A stretch of 64,000 nt of DNA. Origin: Herbaspirillum sp. GW103 (GTDB lineage Bacteria; Pseudomonadota; Gammaproteobacteria; Burkholderiales; Burkholderiaceae_D). The stretch is from contig NZ_AJVC01000003.1 of NCBI RefSeq assembly GCF_000261365.1, positions 868,001-932,000 of the forward strand, given 5' to 3'. Below the pieces are notes generated by a model. The model saw only the letters and a list, made by a program, of their open reading frames with translations. It searched no databases and was not told the DNA's origin. Position numbers and translations under genes: made by a program. Shown piece after piece: positions 57,346-64,000 of the stretch. Positions within the stretch are counted from its first letter, which is position 1, and every line of letters starts with the position of its first letter.

Positions 57346-57831
57346 ATGAGCACCACGATGAATTTTGCCCAAACCTTCACATTGGTACGCAATCCTTTCG
57401 GGCGCCTGGTGCTCACCGACGCCCAGGGCGGCGTGCACGAGCACGTGATTCCGGTGCGTGCATTTCCGATCACATCGCCTGAAAGCGGGCTATCTCTGGT
57501 CAGCAGCGATGGTCATGAGCTGGCCTGGATCGACACGCTGGATCAAGTGGATGCCGCGACGCGCCGCCTGATCGAGGAAGAACTCGCCAGCCGCGAATTC
57601 ATGCCGGAGATCCAGCGCATCGTCAGTGTCTCCACCTTCGCCACGCCCAGCGACTGGACCGTGCAGACCACGCGTGGCACCACCACCTTCACGCTCAAGG
57701 GCGAGGAAGACATCCGCCGCCTGGCGGCGCCGGCACTGCTGATTGCGGACAGTCACGGCATCCAGTTCCTGATCCGCGACCAGAAGGCGCTGGACAAGCA
57801 CAGCCGCAAGATTCTGGATCGCTTCCTCTGA
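57346..57831 (+). CDS. DUF1854 family protein of the cyanophycin locus
   Basis: A 161-residue soluble protein of the DUF1854 family (NFAQTFTLVRNPFGRLVLTD, then PVRAFPITSPESGLSLVSSDGHELAWIDTLD). The pattern REFMPEIQRIVSVSTFATPSDW and HGIQFLIRDQKALDKHSRKILDRFL is characteristic. The function is unknown. It lies 4 bp after the transporter gene with AAGG before the ATG, so they are co-translated. It probably works with the transporter. A good terminator follows. Confidence 0.88.
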   Translation: MSTTMNFAQTFTLVRNPFGRLVLTDAQGGVHEHVIPVRAFPITSPESGLSLVSSDGHELAWIDTLDQVDAATRRLIEEELASREFMPEIQRIVSVSTFATPSDWTVQTTRGTTTFTLKGEEDIRRLAAPALLIADSHGIQFLIRDQKALDKHSRKILDRFL

Positions 57832-57855
57832 CCCCTTTTGCCTGCTGCAAAAGAG

Positions 57856-57888
57856 AACGGCCCTGATGGTGAGTCAGGGCCGTTTTTT
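57856..57888 (+). terminator. Terminator after the DUF1854 gene
   Basis: AACGGCCCTGA (57856-57866) pairs with TCAGGGCCGTT (57874-57884), loop 7 nt, followed by a T-run through 57888. Confidence 0.9.
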
Positions 57889-57905
57889 CATCCAGGGGAT
57901 CGCGT

Positions 57906-58652
57906 TCAGAACTTCTCGTCCGGTCGCAGATAGCGCCACTGGCCGGTCGGCAGTTCACCCAGCTTCACCCCGCCGATACGCACGCGCTTCAAGCCGATCA
58001 CCTTCAGCCCCACCATGTCGCACATGCGGCGGATCTGGCGCTTCTTGCCTTCGCGCAGGATGAAGCGCAGCTGATCTTCGTTCTGCCACATCACCTTGGC
58101 CGGACGCAGCGGCTTGCCGTCGATGATGAGACCGTGGTTCAGGCGCTTGAGATCGGATTCGGGCAGCTTGCCGGGGCGGGTGTATTGCACGCGCACCAGG
58201 TATTCCTTGTCGACCGCCGAATCCTCGCCGATCAACTGCTTGGCGATGCGGCCATCCTGGGTCAGTACCAAGAGGCCCACCGAATCGATGTCCAGCCGTC
58301 CGGCCGGTACCAGGCTCTTCAACTGGCGCGGGTGGAAGCGCATCTCGGTCTGGTCTTCGGCCCAGCGCGACTGTTCATTGACCAGCACCACGGCCGGCTT
58401 GTAGCCATCCTCGGCCTGACCGCTGACGTAGCCCATGGGCTTGTTGATGAGGATGGTCACACGCTGCGCCTGTTCGGCGCTGGCCTGGCGTTCCACGGTG
58501 ACCTTCTGGTGCGGCAGCACCTTGCTGCCCAGCACCGACACCACCTGGCCATCCACGCGCACCCAGCCTTTCTCGATCCACTCGTCGGCTTCGCGGCGGG
58601 AGCACAGGCCGAGTTCGGACATGCGTTTGGAAAGTCGTACAGGTTCAGTCAT
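57906..58652 (-). CDS. rluF: 23S rRNA pseudouridine synthase, RluF type
   Basis: A 248-residue RsuA-family enzyme. It has an S4 RNA-binding domain (RLSKRMSELGLCSRREADEWIEKGWV) and the catalytic motif PAGRLDIDSVGLLVL, with D as nucleophile. The C-terminus is GKKRQIRRMCDMVGLKVIGLKRVRIG. Family placement with RluF (which modifies U2604 of 23S rRNA and can modify a tRNA-Tyr) is by overall similarity; RluB-like specificity cannot be excluded. AAGGCA precedes the ATG. It is convergent with the DUF1854 gene. Confidence 0.86.
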   Translation of the reverse strand: MTEPVRLSKRMSELGLCSRREADEWIEKGWVRVDGQVVSVLGSKVLPHQKVTVERQASAEQAQRVTILINKPMGYVSGQAEDGYKPAVVLVNEQSRWAEDQTEMRFHPRQLKSLVPAGRLDIDSVGLLVLTQDGRIAKQLIGEDSAVDKEYLVRVQYTRPGKLPESDLKRLNHGLIIDGKPLRPAKVMWQNEDQLRFILREGKKRQIRRMCDMVGLKVIGLKRVRIGGVKLGELPTGQWRYLRPDEKF

Positions 58653-58762
58653 GGGGATTGCCTTGCGAAAAACGGAGGGCCGGCCAGCGGCGAGGGTGAG
58701 ATTGTACGGCCAGCCGCGCCGCCGCGCCAGAGCGGGCGGCAGCGCGGACAGGGTGAGGCGGG

Positions 58763-61315
58763 TCAGATGCGCAGGGTCTGGAGCAGCTCGGTTTCCAGCA
58801 TGATCTGGTTGCGCGGCTGGGACAGGCCCGGGCCGTCGATGAGGAACACGTCTTCCACGCGCTCGCCCAGCGTCATGACCTTGGCCGTGTGCAGGTTGAT
58901 CCGATACTTGGCCAGCACGTTGGAGATCGAATACAGCAGTCCGGCGCGGTCATTGGCCGAGACCGACAGCAGGTAATACTGGCCGCGTTCATCCGGGCGC
59001 AGGTCCACCGAGGGATTGACCGGGAAGGTGCGCGACAGGCGCGACAGGCGCGCCTTGGACGGTGCCGGCAGCGGCTCCTCCGACAGCAGCAGGGCGCCGA
59101 GCTCGTGCTCGATCAGGTTGATGATGTCGCGGTAGTTCTTGGCGAACACCGGCGCATTGATGAGGAAGGCATCCAGCGCGTAGTTGTTGCGGGTGGTGTG
59201 GATCTTGGCGTCGAAGATGCTGAAGCTTTTTTCATCGAAATAGCTGCAGATGCGCGCAAACAGGTCGGGGCGGTCGGGTGTGTAAACCGCCACCTGCACC
59301 CCTTCGCCAATGGGCGCCAGGCGGCAGCGCACCAGCGGTACGCCGGTCTCCACCTTGTCGTAGAAGCAGCGCGTCTGCCAGGCGATGTCGGAGGCGTCGT
59401 GGCGCAGGAAGTAAGCCACGTCCAGCTGCTTCCACAGCTTTTCGTGGGCATCGGCCGGCAGGCCGTAGAGGCGCAGGGTCTTGATGGCTTCCTGCTGGGT
59501 GTTCTTCAGTTCGCGGTCGGCCGAGGGGGCTTCTCCGCCCAGCACGCGCAGAGTCATGCGGTAGAGGTCTTCGAGCAGCTTGCCCTTCCAGGCGTTCCAG
59601 ACCTTGGGGCTGGTACCGCGGATGTCGGCCACCGTCAGCAGGTAGAGTGCGGTCAGATGGCGCTCATCCTTGACCAGCTGGGCGAAGGCGGTGATGACGT
59701 CGGGGTCCGACATGTCCTGTTTCTGCGCCACGTGCGACATGGCCAGATGCTGCTCGACCAGAAACACGATCAGCTCGGTATTGTCCGGCGAGATGCCGTG
59801 CTGCTCGCAGAAGGCGCGGGCGTCGGCCATGCCCAGCTTGGAGTGGTCGCCACCCCGGCCCTTGGCGATGTCGTGGAACAGTGCTGCAACATACAGCACC
59901 CAGGGCTGGCCGAAGTTGGCCATCAACTGGCTGCAGAAGGGGTATTCATGCGCGTGTTCGCTCATGGTGAAGCGGCGTACGTTGCGCACCACCATCAGGA
60001 TGTGCTGGTCCACCGTGTAGACGTGGAACAGGTCATGCTGCATCTGCCCGACGATCTGGCGGAAGTTCGGCAGATAGCGGCCCAGCACGCTGGTGGAGTT
60101 CATCCCGCGCAGGGCATGGGTGATGCCGCGCTTGCTCTGGATGATCTGCATGAACAGGCGGTGATTGTCCGGATTGGCGCGGAAGGCGTTGTCGATCTTG
60201 AAGCGCGCGTGCCACAGCGCACGCAGGGTGCGCGCGGACATGTCCTTGAGTTCCGGATGCTCGGACAGCACCAGAAACACTTCCAGCATGGCCGAAGGCG
60301 TCTCCTCGAAGACCTTGTCATGGGCGATGTCGACGAATCCGTTGACTTCATTGAAGCGCTCGTTGAGCGGGCGCGGCACGGCCTGCTGCGGGAACAGGTG
60401 CGCTTCGATGTTCTGCAGCAGGATGGTGTTCAACTGGGTGACCGCCTTGGCGGCCCAGTAGTAGCGCTGCATCAGGTATTCGCTGGCGCGCCGGGTGTCG
60501 GTGGTCTTGAAGCCGAAGGTCTCGGCAATCGGGGTCTGGATGTCGAATACCAGGCGGTCTTCACGGCGATCCGTGACGATGTGCAGGCGGATGCGGATGT
60601 CCTTGAAGGCGCGTTCCTTCTGACGCAACTGGCGCGCCTCGGTGGAGGTCAGCATGCCGTGCTCGGCCAGTTCGCCCCAGGAATTGCCCAGGCCCGCTGC
60701 CTTGGCTACCCACAGGATCACCTGCAGGTCACGCAGGCCGCCGGGACTTTCCTTGCAGTTGGGTTCCAGACTGTAGGGGGTATCTTCATATTTGATGTGG
60801 CGCTGGCGCATTTCCAGGGTCTTGGCCTGGAAGAAGGCCAGCGGGTCCAGTGCGGCCAGGTAGCGTTCCTGCAATTGCTTGAAAAGAGCGCGGTTGCCGG
60901 TCACCAGGCGGGCTTCCAGCAGACTGGTCTGTACCGTGATGTCGGCGGCGGATTCATCCAGGCACTCGTCGATGGTGCGGATGCTGTGGCCAATTTCCAG
61001 GCCGATGTCCCAGAACAACTGTACCAGGGACTCCAGTTTTTCCTTCTTGGTGGCATCCGGGGTCTGGTCCAGCAGGATCAGCACGTCCACATCCGAATGC
61101 GGGAACAGCTCGCCCCGACCATAGCCGCCCACGGCCACCAGGGCGGCGTTGCCGGACATGCCCAGTTCCTCCCAGGCGGTGGTGAGGGCCTCATCCACGT
61201 TGCGGCGCAACTGCGCCAGCAACTGCTCGGTCTTGTGGTTGGACTGGAACACCTCGATGGCTTGCTGGCGTGCGGCCTTGAGCTGTTTCTTGAGCGTGAT
61301 GGCGAGTGTGGGCAT
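58763..61315 (-). CDS. glnD: [Protein-PII] uridylyltransferase/uridylyl-removing enzyme
   Basis: The primary glutamine sensor of nitrogen control: it adds or removes UMP on PII proteins. The 850-residue protein has the nucleotidyltransferase motif [20 protein letters not shown] helical linker, an HD domain ([16 protein letters not shown]), and two C-terminal ACT domains ([21 protein letters not shown] and [22 protein letters not shown]) follow. A TTG at 61327 is an alternative start. Neither start has a clear ribosome site. It ends about 110 bp from rluF. Confidence 0.95.
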   Translation of the reverse strand: MPTLAITLKKQLKAARQQAIEVFQSNHKTEQLLAQLRRNVDEALTTAWEELGMSGNAALVAVGGYGRGELFPHSDVDVLILLDQTPDATKKEKLESLVQLFWDIGLEIGHSIRTIDECLDESAADITVQTSLLEARLVTGNRALFKQLQERYLAALDPLAFFQAKTLEMRQRHIKYEDTPYSLEPNCKESPGGLRDLQVILWVAKAAGLGNSWGELAEHGMLTSTEARQLRQKERAFKDIRIRLHIVTDRREDRLVFDIQTPIAETFGFKTTDTRRASEYLMQRYYWAAKAVTQLNTILLQNIEAHLFPQQAVPRPLNERFNEVNGFVDIAHDKVFEETPSAMLEVFLVLSEHPELKDMSARTLRALWHARFKIDNAFRANPDNHRLFMQIIQSKRGITHALRGMNSTSVLGRYLPNFRQIVGQMQHDLFHVYTVDQHILMVVRNVRRFTMSEHAHEYPFCSQLMANFGQPWVLYVAALFHDIAKGRGGDHSKLGMADARAFCEQHGISPDNTELIVFLVEQHLAMSHVAQKQDMSDPDVITAFAQLVKDERHLTALYLLTVADIRGTSPKVWNAWKGKLLEDLYRMTLRVLGGEAPSADRELKNTQQEAIKTLRLYGLPADAHEKLWKQLDVAYFLRHDASDIAWQTRCFYDKVETGVPLVRCRLAPIGEGVQVAVYTPDRPDLFARICSYFDEKSFSIFDAKIHTTRNNYALDAFLINAPVFAKNYRDIINLIEHELGALLLSEEPLPAPSKARLSRLSRTFPVNPSVDLRPDERGQYYLLSVSANDRAGLLYSISNVLAKYRINLHTAKVMTLGERVEDVFLIDGPGLSQPRNQIMLETELLQTLRI

Positions 61316-61469
61316 CGTGGTAGACAATCAGACAATCAGTGCTGGCAAGGCGGCGGGGCGGCGCCAAACGTGAACGAAGCCGCATCCCCATGCGGCTTCG
61401 GGCCCCAAGCAGGTTTCGTGCCGGAAACTGTGCGCAGCGTGGATGGGCACATGGTTCCGGCGGCCAGGA

Positions 61470-62294
61470 TCACGCCGGGGTGGCGACCTGGTTCTGGATG
61501 AAGGCGGGCGGCGCCGGCATGCCGGGCGACACCGTCAGCACCTCGAAACCGGTCTCGGTGACCAGCACGGTGTGTTCCCACTGGGCCGACAGGCTGCGAT
61601 CCTTGGTCTTGATGGTCCAGCCATCGCCCATTTCGCGGATTTCACGGCGGCCGGCGTTGATCATCGGTTCGACCGTGAAGATCATGCCGGCTTCCAGCTT
61701 TTCCAGCGTGCCGGGGCGACCGTAGTGCAGCACCTGCGGCTCTTCATGGAAGACCTTGCCGATGCCGTGGCCGCAGAATTCGCGCACCACGCTGTAGCCG
61801 GCCTTTTCGGCATGCTGCTGGATGACATGGCCGATGTCGCCCAGGTGGGCACCGGGCTTGATCTTGGAGATACCCAGCCACATGCACTCATACGTGATTT
61901 CGGTCAGGCGGCGCGCCAGGATGGAGGGTTCGCCCAGGAAGAACATGCGGCTGGTGTCGCCGTGGTAACCATCCTTGATGATGGTGACGTCGATGTTGAG
62001 CACGTCACCGTTCTTCATCACCTTGTCGCCCGGGATGCCATGGCAGATCACGTCGTTGAGGGACGTGCAGATCGCCTTGGGGTAGGGCGTGTAGCCCGGC
62101 GGACAGTAGTTCAGCGGGGCCGGGATGCTGCCTTGCACGTTGGTCATGTACTCGTGGCAGAGGCGGTCGATCTCGCCGGTGGTCACGCCCGGTTTCACGA
62201 AGGGGGTGATGTAGTCCAGCACCTCGGCGGCCAGCCGGCCGGCCACGCGCATGCCTTCGATGTCTTCGGCGGTCTTGATGGTGATGTTGCCCAT
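61470..62294 (-). CDS. map: Methionine aminopeptidase type I
   Basis: Removes the initiator methionine. The 274-residue protein has the five metal ligands in order: NIDVTIIKDGYHGD (two Asp), GHGIG (His), FTVEPMI (Glu) and WEHTVLV (Glu). The start is the ATG at 62294 (GNITIKTAEDIEGMRVAGRL); a TTG at 62306 would add four residues. It is divergent from rpsB, the common map/rpsB arrangement. The next gene, glnD, is 154 bp downstream. Confidence 0.96.
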   Translation of the reverse strand: MGNITIKTAEDIEGMRVAGRLAAEVLDYITPFVKPGVTTGEIDRLCHEYMTNVQGSIPAPLNYCPPGYTPYPKAICTSLNDVICHGIPGDKVMKNGDVLNIDVTIIKDGYHGDTSRMFFLGEPSILARRLTEITYECMWLGISKIKPGAHLGDIGHVIQQHAEKAGYSVVREFCGHGIGKVFHEEPQVLHYGRPGTLEKLEAGMIFTVEPMINAGRREIREMGDGWTIKTKDRSLSAQWEHTVLVTETGFEVLTVSPGMPAPPAFIQNQVATPA

Positions 62295-62331
62295 GATGAA
62301 TCGCAATTCGCTAGAAAATCGTCAAGTCAGG

Positions 62332-62337
62332 ATTATA
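62332..62337 (-). promoter_or_regulatory. -10 element of the map promoter
   Basis: A perfect TATAAT on the minus strand, 38 bp before the map ATG. The -35 region is poor. Confidence 0.5.
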
Positions 62338-62394
62338 GACGACGGGGGTGGTTTCTGTTTTGTGCGCTCGGGGCGACCTGGCTTCATGTGCTAC

Positions 62395-62423
62395 TTGAAC
62401 AAAAGGGCAGGGTCGAGTAGAAT
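62395..62423 (+). promoter_or_regulatory. rpsB promoter
   Basis: TTGAAC (62395-62400), 17 bp, TAGAAT (62418-62423), each one or two bases off consensus. Transcription would start near 62430, giving a leader of about 187 nt before rpsB. A second TTGACA at 62491-62496 lacks a good -10. Confidence 0.65.
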
Positions 62424-62429
62424 GCCGGG

Positions 62430-62616
62430 CTGATCTGAAACCACGGATTGGTTGTCGAATGTGATGTGCGGAATGATTCTTCATGTGGCTTTGACAATAA
62501 ATGTTGTAAAAACTGTCGTAAAAATCTTTTGAAACGCGAATCCGTTCGCTAAAAGGGTGTCCGGCTGCATGAGCCAGATGACCGAGCGGATTCCAGACCT
62601 AACCCTGGAGAAATTC
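62430..62616 (+). promoter_or_regulatory. Long 5' leader of rpsB
   Basis: About 187 nt, AT-rich, with a small hairpin GCGAA-TCCG-TTCGC (62536-62549). Length suggests feedback control by ribosomal protein S2, known for enterobacterial rpsB; the structure here is not recognised. Confidence 0.35.
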
Positions 62617-63357
62617 ATGTCCGTTACCATGCGCGAAATGCTGGAAGCCGGTGTCCACTTCGGTCACCAAACCCGCTTCTGGAACCCCAAGATGGCCCCC
62701 TTCATTTTCGGCCATCGCAACAAGATTCACATCGTCAACCTGGAAAAGACCCTGGGCATGTACCAGGAAGCCGTCAAGTACGTGCGCCAGCTGTCGGCCA
62801 ATCGCGGCACCATCCTGTTCGTCGGCACCAAGCGTCAAGCTCGCGACATTCTGGCCGCTGAAGCGCAACGCGCTGGCGTGCCCTACGTTGACCAGCGCTG
62901 GCTGGGCGGCATGCTGACCAACTTCAAGACCATCAAGACCTCCATCAAGCGTCTGAAGGACATGGAAGCTGCCATGGAAGACGGTTCGGTCGAGAAGCTG
63001 TCCAAGAAGGAAGCCCTGCTGTTCAGCCGCGAGCAAGAAAAGCTGCAGAAGGCCATCGGCGGCATCAAGGACATGGGCGGCATTCCTGACGCCATCTTCG
63101 TCATCGACGTCGGCTACCACAAGGGCGCCATCACCGAAGCCGCCAAGCTGGGCATTCCGGTCATCGGCGTGGTCGATACCAACCACTCGCCCGAAGGCGT
63201 CACCTACGTGATCCCGGGCAACGACGACTCCGCCAAGGCGATCGCTCTGTACGCTCGCGGCATGGCTGACGCCGTGCTGGAAGGCCGCGCCAACGCCGTC
63301 AACGACGTTGTCGAAGCAGTCAAGGGCGATGAATTCGTCGAGGTCGAGCAGGCTTGA
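62617..63357 (+). CDS. rpsB: 30S ribosomal protein S2
   Basis: A 246-residue S2 protein, with the N-terminus [25 protein letters not shown] and [12 protein letters not shown]. The [26 protein letters not shown] signature and the [24 protein letters not shown] ending are complete. CTGGAG lies 6 nt before the ATG at 62617; the open frame upstream is leader. It is followed by tsf in the standard rpsB-tsf operon. Confidence 0.98.
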   Translation: MSVTMREMLEAGVHFGHQTRFWNPKMAPFIFGHRNKIHIVNLEKTLGMYQEAVKYVRQLSANRGTILFVGTKRQARDILAAEAQRAGVPYVDQRWLGGMLTNFKTIKTSIKRLKDMEAAMEDGSVEKLSKKEALLFSREQEKLQKAIGGIKDMGGIPDAIFVIDVGYHKGAITEAAKLGIPVIGVVDTNHSPEGVTYVIPGNDDSAKAIALYARGMADAVLEGRANAVNDVVEAVKGDEFVEVEQA

Positions 63358-63385
63358 TTCTGCTCTTCCGGTAGTACGGTAGTCC

Positions 63386-63430
63386 AAAAAGGGGTGACAG
63401 CGGGTAGTGACGCAGTGGCCCCTTTTTTTT
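63386..63430 (+). terminator. Partial terminator between rpsB and tsf
   Basis: AAAAAGGGG (63386-63394) pairs with CCCCTTTTT (63419-63427), with an inner GCG/CGC pair and a run of eight Ts (63423-63430). Read-through must occur because no promoter is apparent before tsf. Confidence 0.7.
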
Positions 63431-63493
63431 GATTCAATTTTCGAGTTTCAGGCATGCCGCAAATGCGGGATGCCTCCAAGTCAGGAGAAAAGT

Positions 63494-64000
63494 ATGGCGG
63501 CAATTACCGCAGCAATGGTGGGCGATCTGCGTGCGAAGACCGACGCGCCGATGATGGAATGCAAGAAGGCGCTGACCGAAGCCGATGGCGACATGGCCAA
63601 GGCCGAAGAGATTCTGCGCGTCAAGCTGGGCAGCAAGGCTTCCAAGGCATCTTCCCGCATCACCGCAGAAGGCGTGATCTCGACCTACATCGCTGGCAAG
63701 GTCGGCGCGCTGGTCGAAGTGAACTGCGAAACCGACTTCGTGACCAAGAACGACGAGTTCATCGGTCTGGTCGAAGCCGCTGCCAAGCTGGTGGTGGAGC
63801 AGAACCCGGCTGACGTGGCTGCCCTGGGCGCCTGCAAGCTGGCCGACGGCAAGACCCTGGAAGAACTGCGCACCGAACTGATCGGCCGCATCGGCGAGAA
63901 CATGTCGTTCCGTCGCTTCCAGCGTTTCGAAACCACCGGCAAGCTGGCTTCCTACCTGCACGGCACCCGCATCGGCGTGATCGTCGAGTTCGACGGCGCC
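63494..64000 (+). CDS. tsf: Translation elongation factor Ts, 5' part (runs off the right edge)
   Basis: The nucleotide exchange factor for EF-Tu. The 169 codons in the window read [20 protein letters not shown], then [20 protein letters not shown] and [20 protein letters not shown], the standard EF-Ts N-terminal and core signatures. AGGAG lies 6 nt before the ATG at 63494. The C-terminal part is outside the window. Confidence 0.97.
   Translation, partial: MAAITAAMVGDLRAKTDAPMMECKKALTEADGDMAKAEEILRVKLGSKASKASSRITAEGVISTYIAGKVGALVEVNCETDFVTKNDEFIGLVEAAAKLVVEQNPADVAALGACKLADGKTLEELRTELIGRIGENMSFRRFQRFETTGKLASYLHGTRIGVIVEFDGA

Noticed and set aside
58889..61501. 870-codon plus-strand frame opposite glnD
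   Set aside because: Composition typical of an antisense shadow; glnD on the other strand has complete catalytic motifs.
62491..62519. TTGACA upstream of rpsB as a second promoter
   Set aside because: The hexamer 17 bp downstream (TGTCGT) is a poor -10; the upstream TTGAAC/TAGAAT pair is better.

Overview
The window reads as a contiguous piece of chromosome from a high-GC betaproteobacterium, most likely Oxalobacteraceae and close to Herbaspirillum. This is inferred from gene order and protein character (smc-zipA-ligA, yicC-gmk-rpoZ-spoT, dapC-dapD-yffB-dapE-prmB, map/rpsB-tsf, and a paired cyanophycin synthetase locus); no database search was possible. Almost all of it is core chromosome. 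I see no intact insertion sequence, prophage, CRISPR array or replication origin. The only trace of a mobile element is a short integrase-like remnant beside a tRNA-Ser gene.

Layout. 1-5.1 kb: end of a membrane-protein gene, a tandem methylglyoxal-synthase-like protein, greB, a DUF3422 protein, and an azoreductase divergent from a LysR regulator. 5.2-9.4 kb (minus): yicC-gmk-rpoZ-spoT. 9.7-12.5 kb (plus): rph, rdgB, hemW. 12.6-15.9 kb: a two-gene c-di-GMP-type pair (degenerate EAL-HDOD, then PAS-GGDEF-EAL). 16.1-19.3 kb: sodC, an integrase relic, tRNA-Ser(GCT), lysC, a DUF4148 gene. 19.5-24.3 kb: a LysR regulator, a thioredoxin-like gene, then tsaB-rimI-udg-DUF1853. 24.3-28.4 kb: lplT, alr, radA. 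28.4-31.6 kb: an ompR-envZ pair followed by an FlhE-like gene, and a small secreted protein. 31.7-33.2 kb: cystine-type ABC uptake genes. 33.4-40.0 kb (minus): dapC-dapD-yffB-dapE-prmB-yheS. 40.5-49.5 kb (plus): smc, zipA, ligA, galU, def. 49.6-57.8 kb: the cyanophycin locus, two synthetases on the minus strand divergent from an ABC transporter plus DUF1854 gene. 57.9-64 kb: rluF, glnD, map, then rpsB and the start of tsf.

How the genes connect. The two synthetases would polymerise aspartate and arginine into cyanophycin. The divergent transporter carries an extra N-terminal domain and a zinc ribbon, and its role in the locus is unknown. The dap genes and lysC supply diaminopimelate and lysine. 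glnD and spoT are global nitrogen and stringent-response regulators. ompR-envZ carries a good candidate OmpR box in its own promoter region.

The less expected material is the cyanophycin divergon, in which one synthetase lacks the C-terminal Mur-ligase lid; an FlhE-family gene overlapping envZ rather than sitting with flagellar genes; two intergenic regions dense in strong hairpins (around 40.2 kb and 44.2 kb) that are not terminators; and the tandem methylglyoxal-synthase-like protein.
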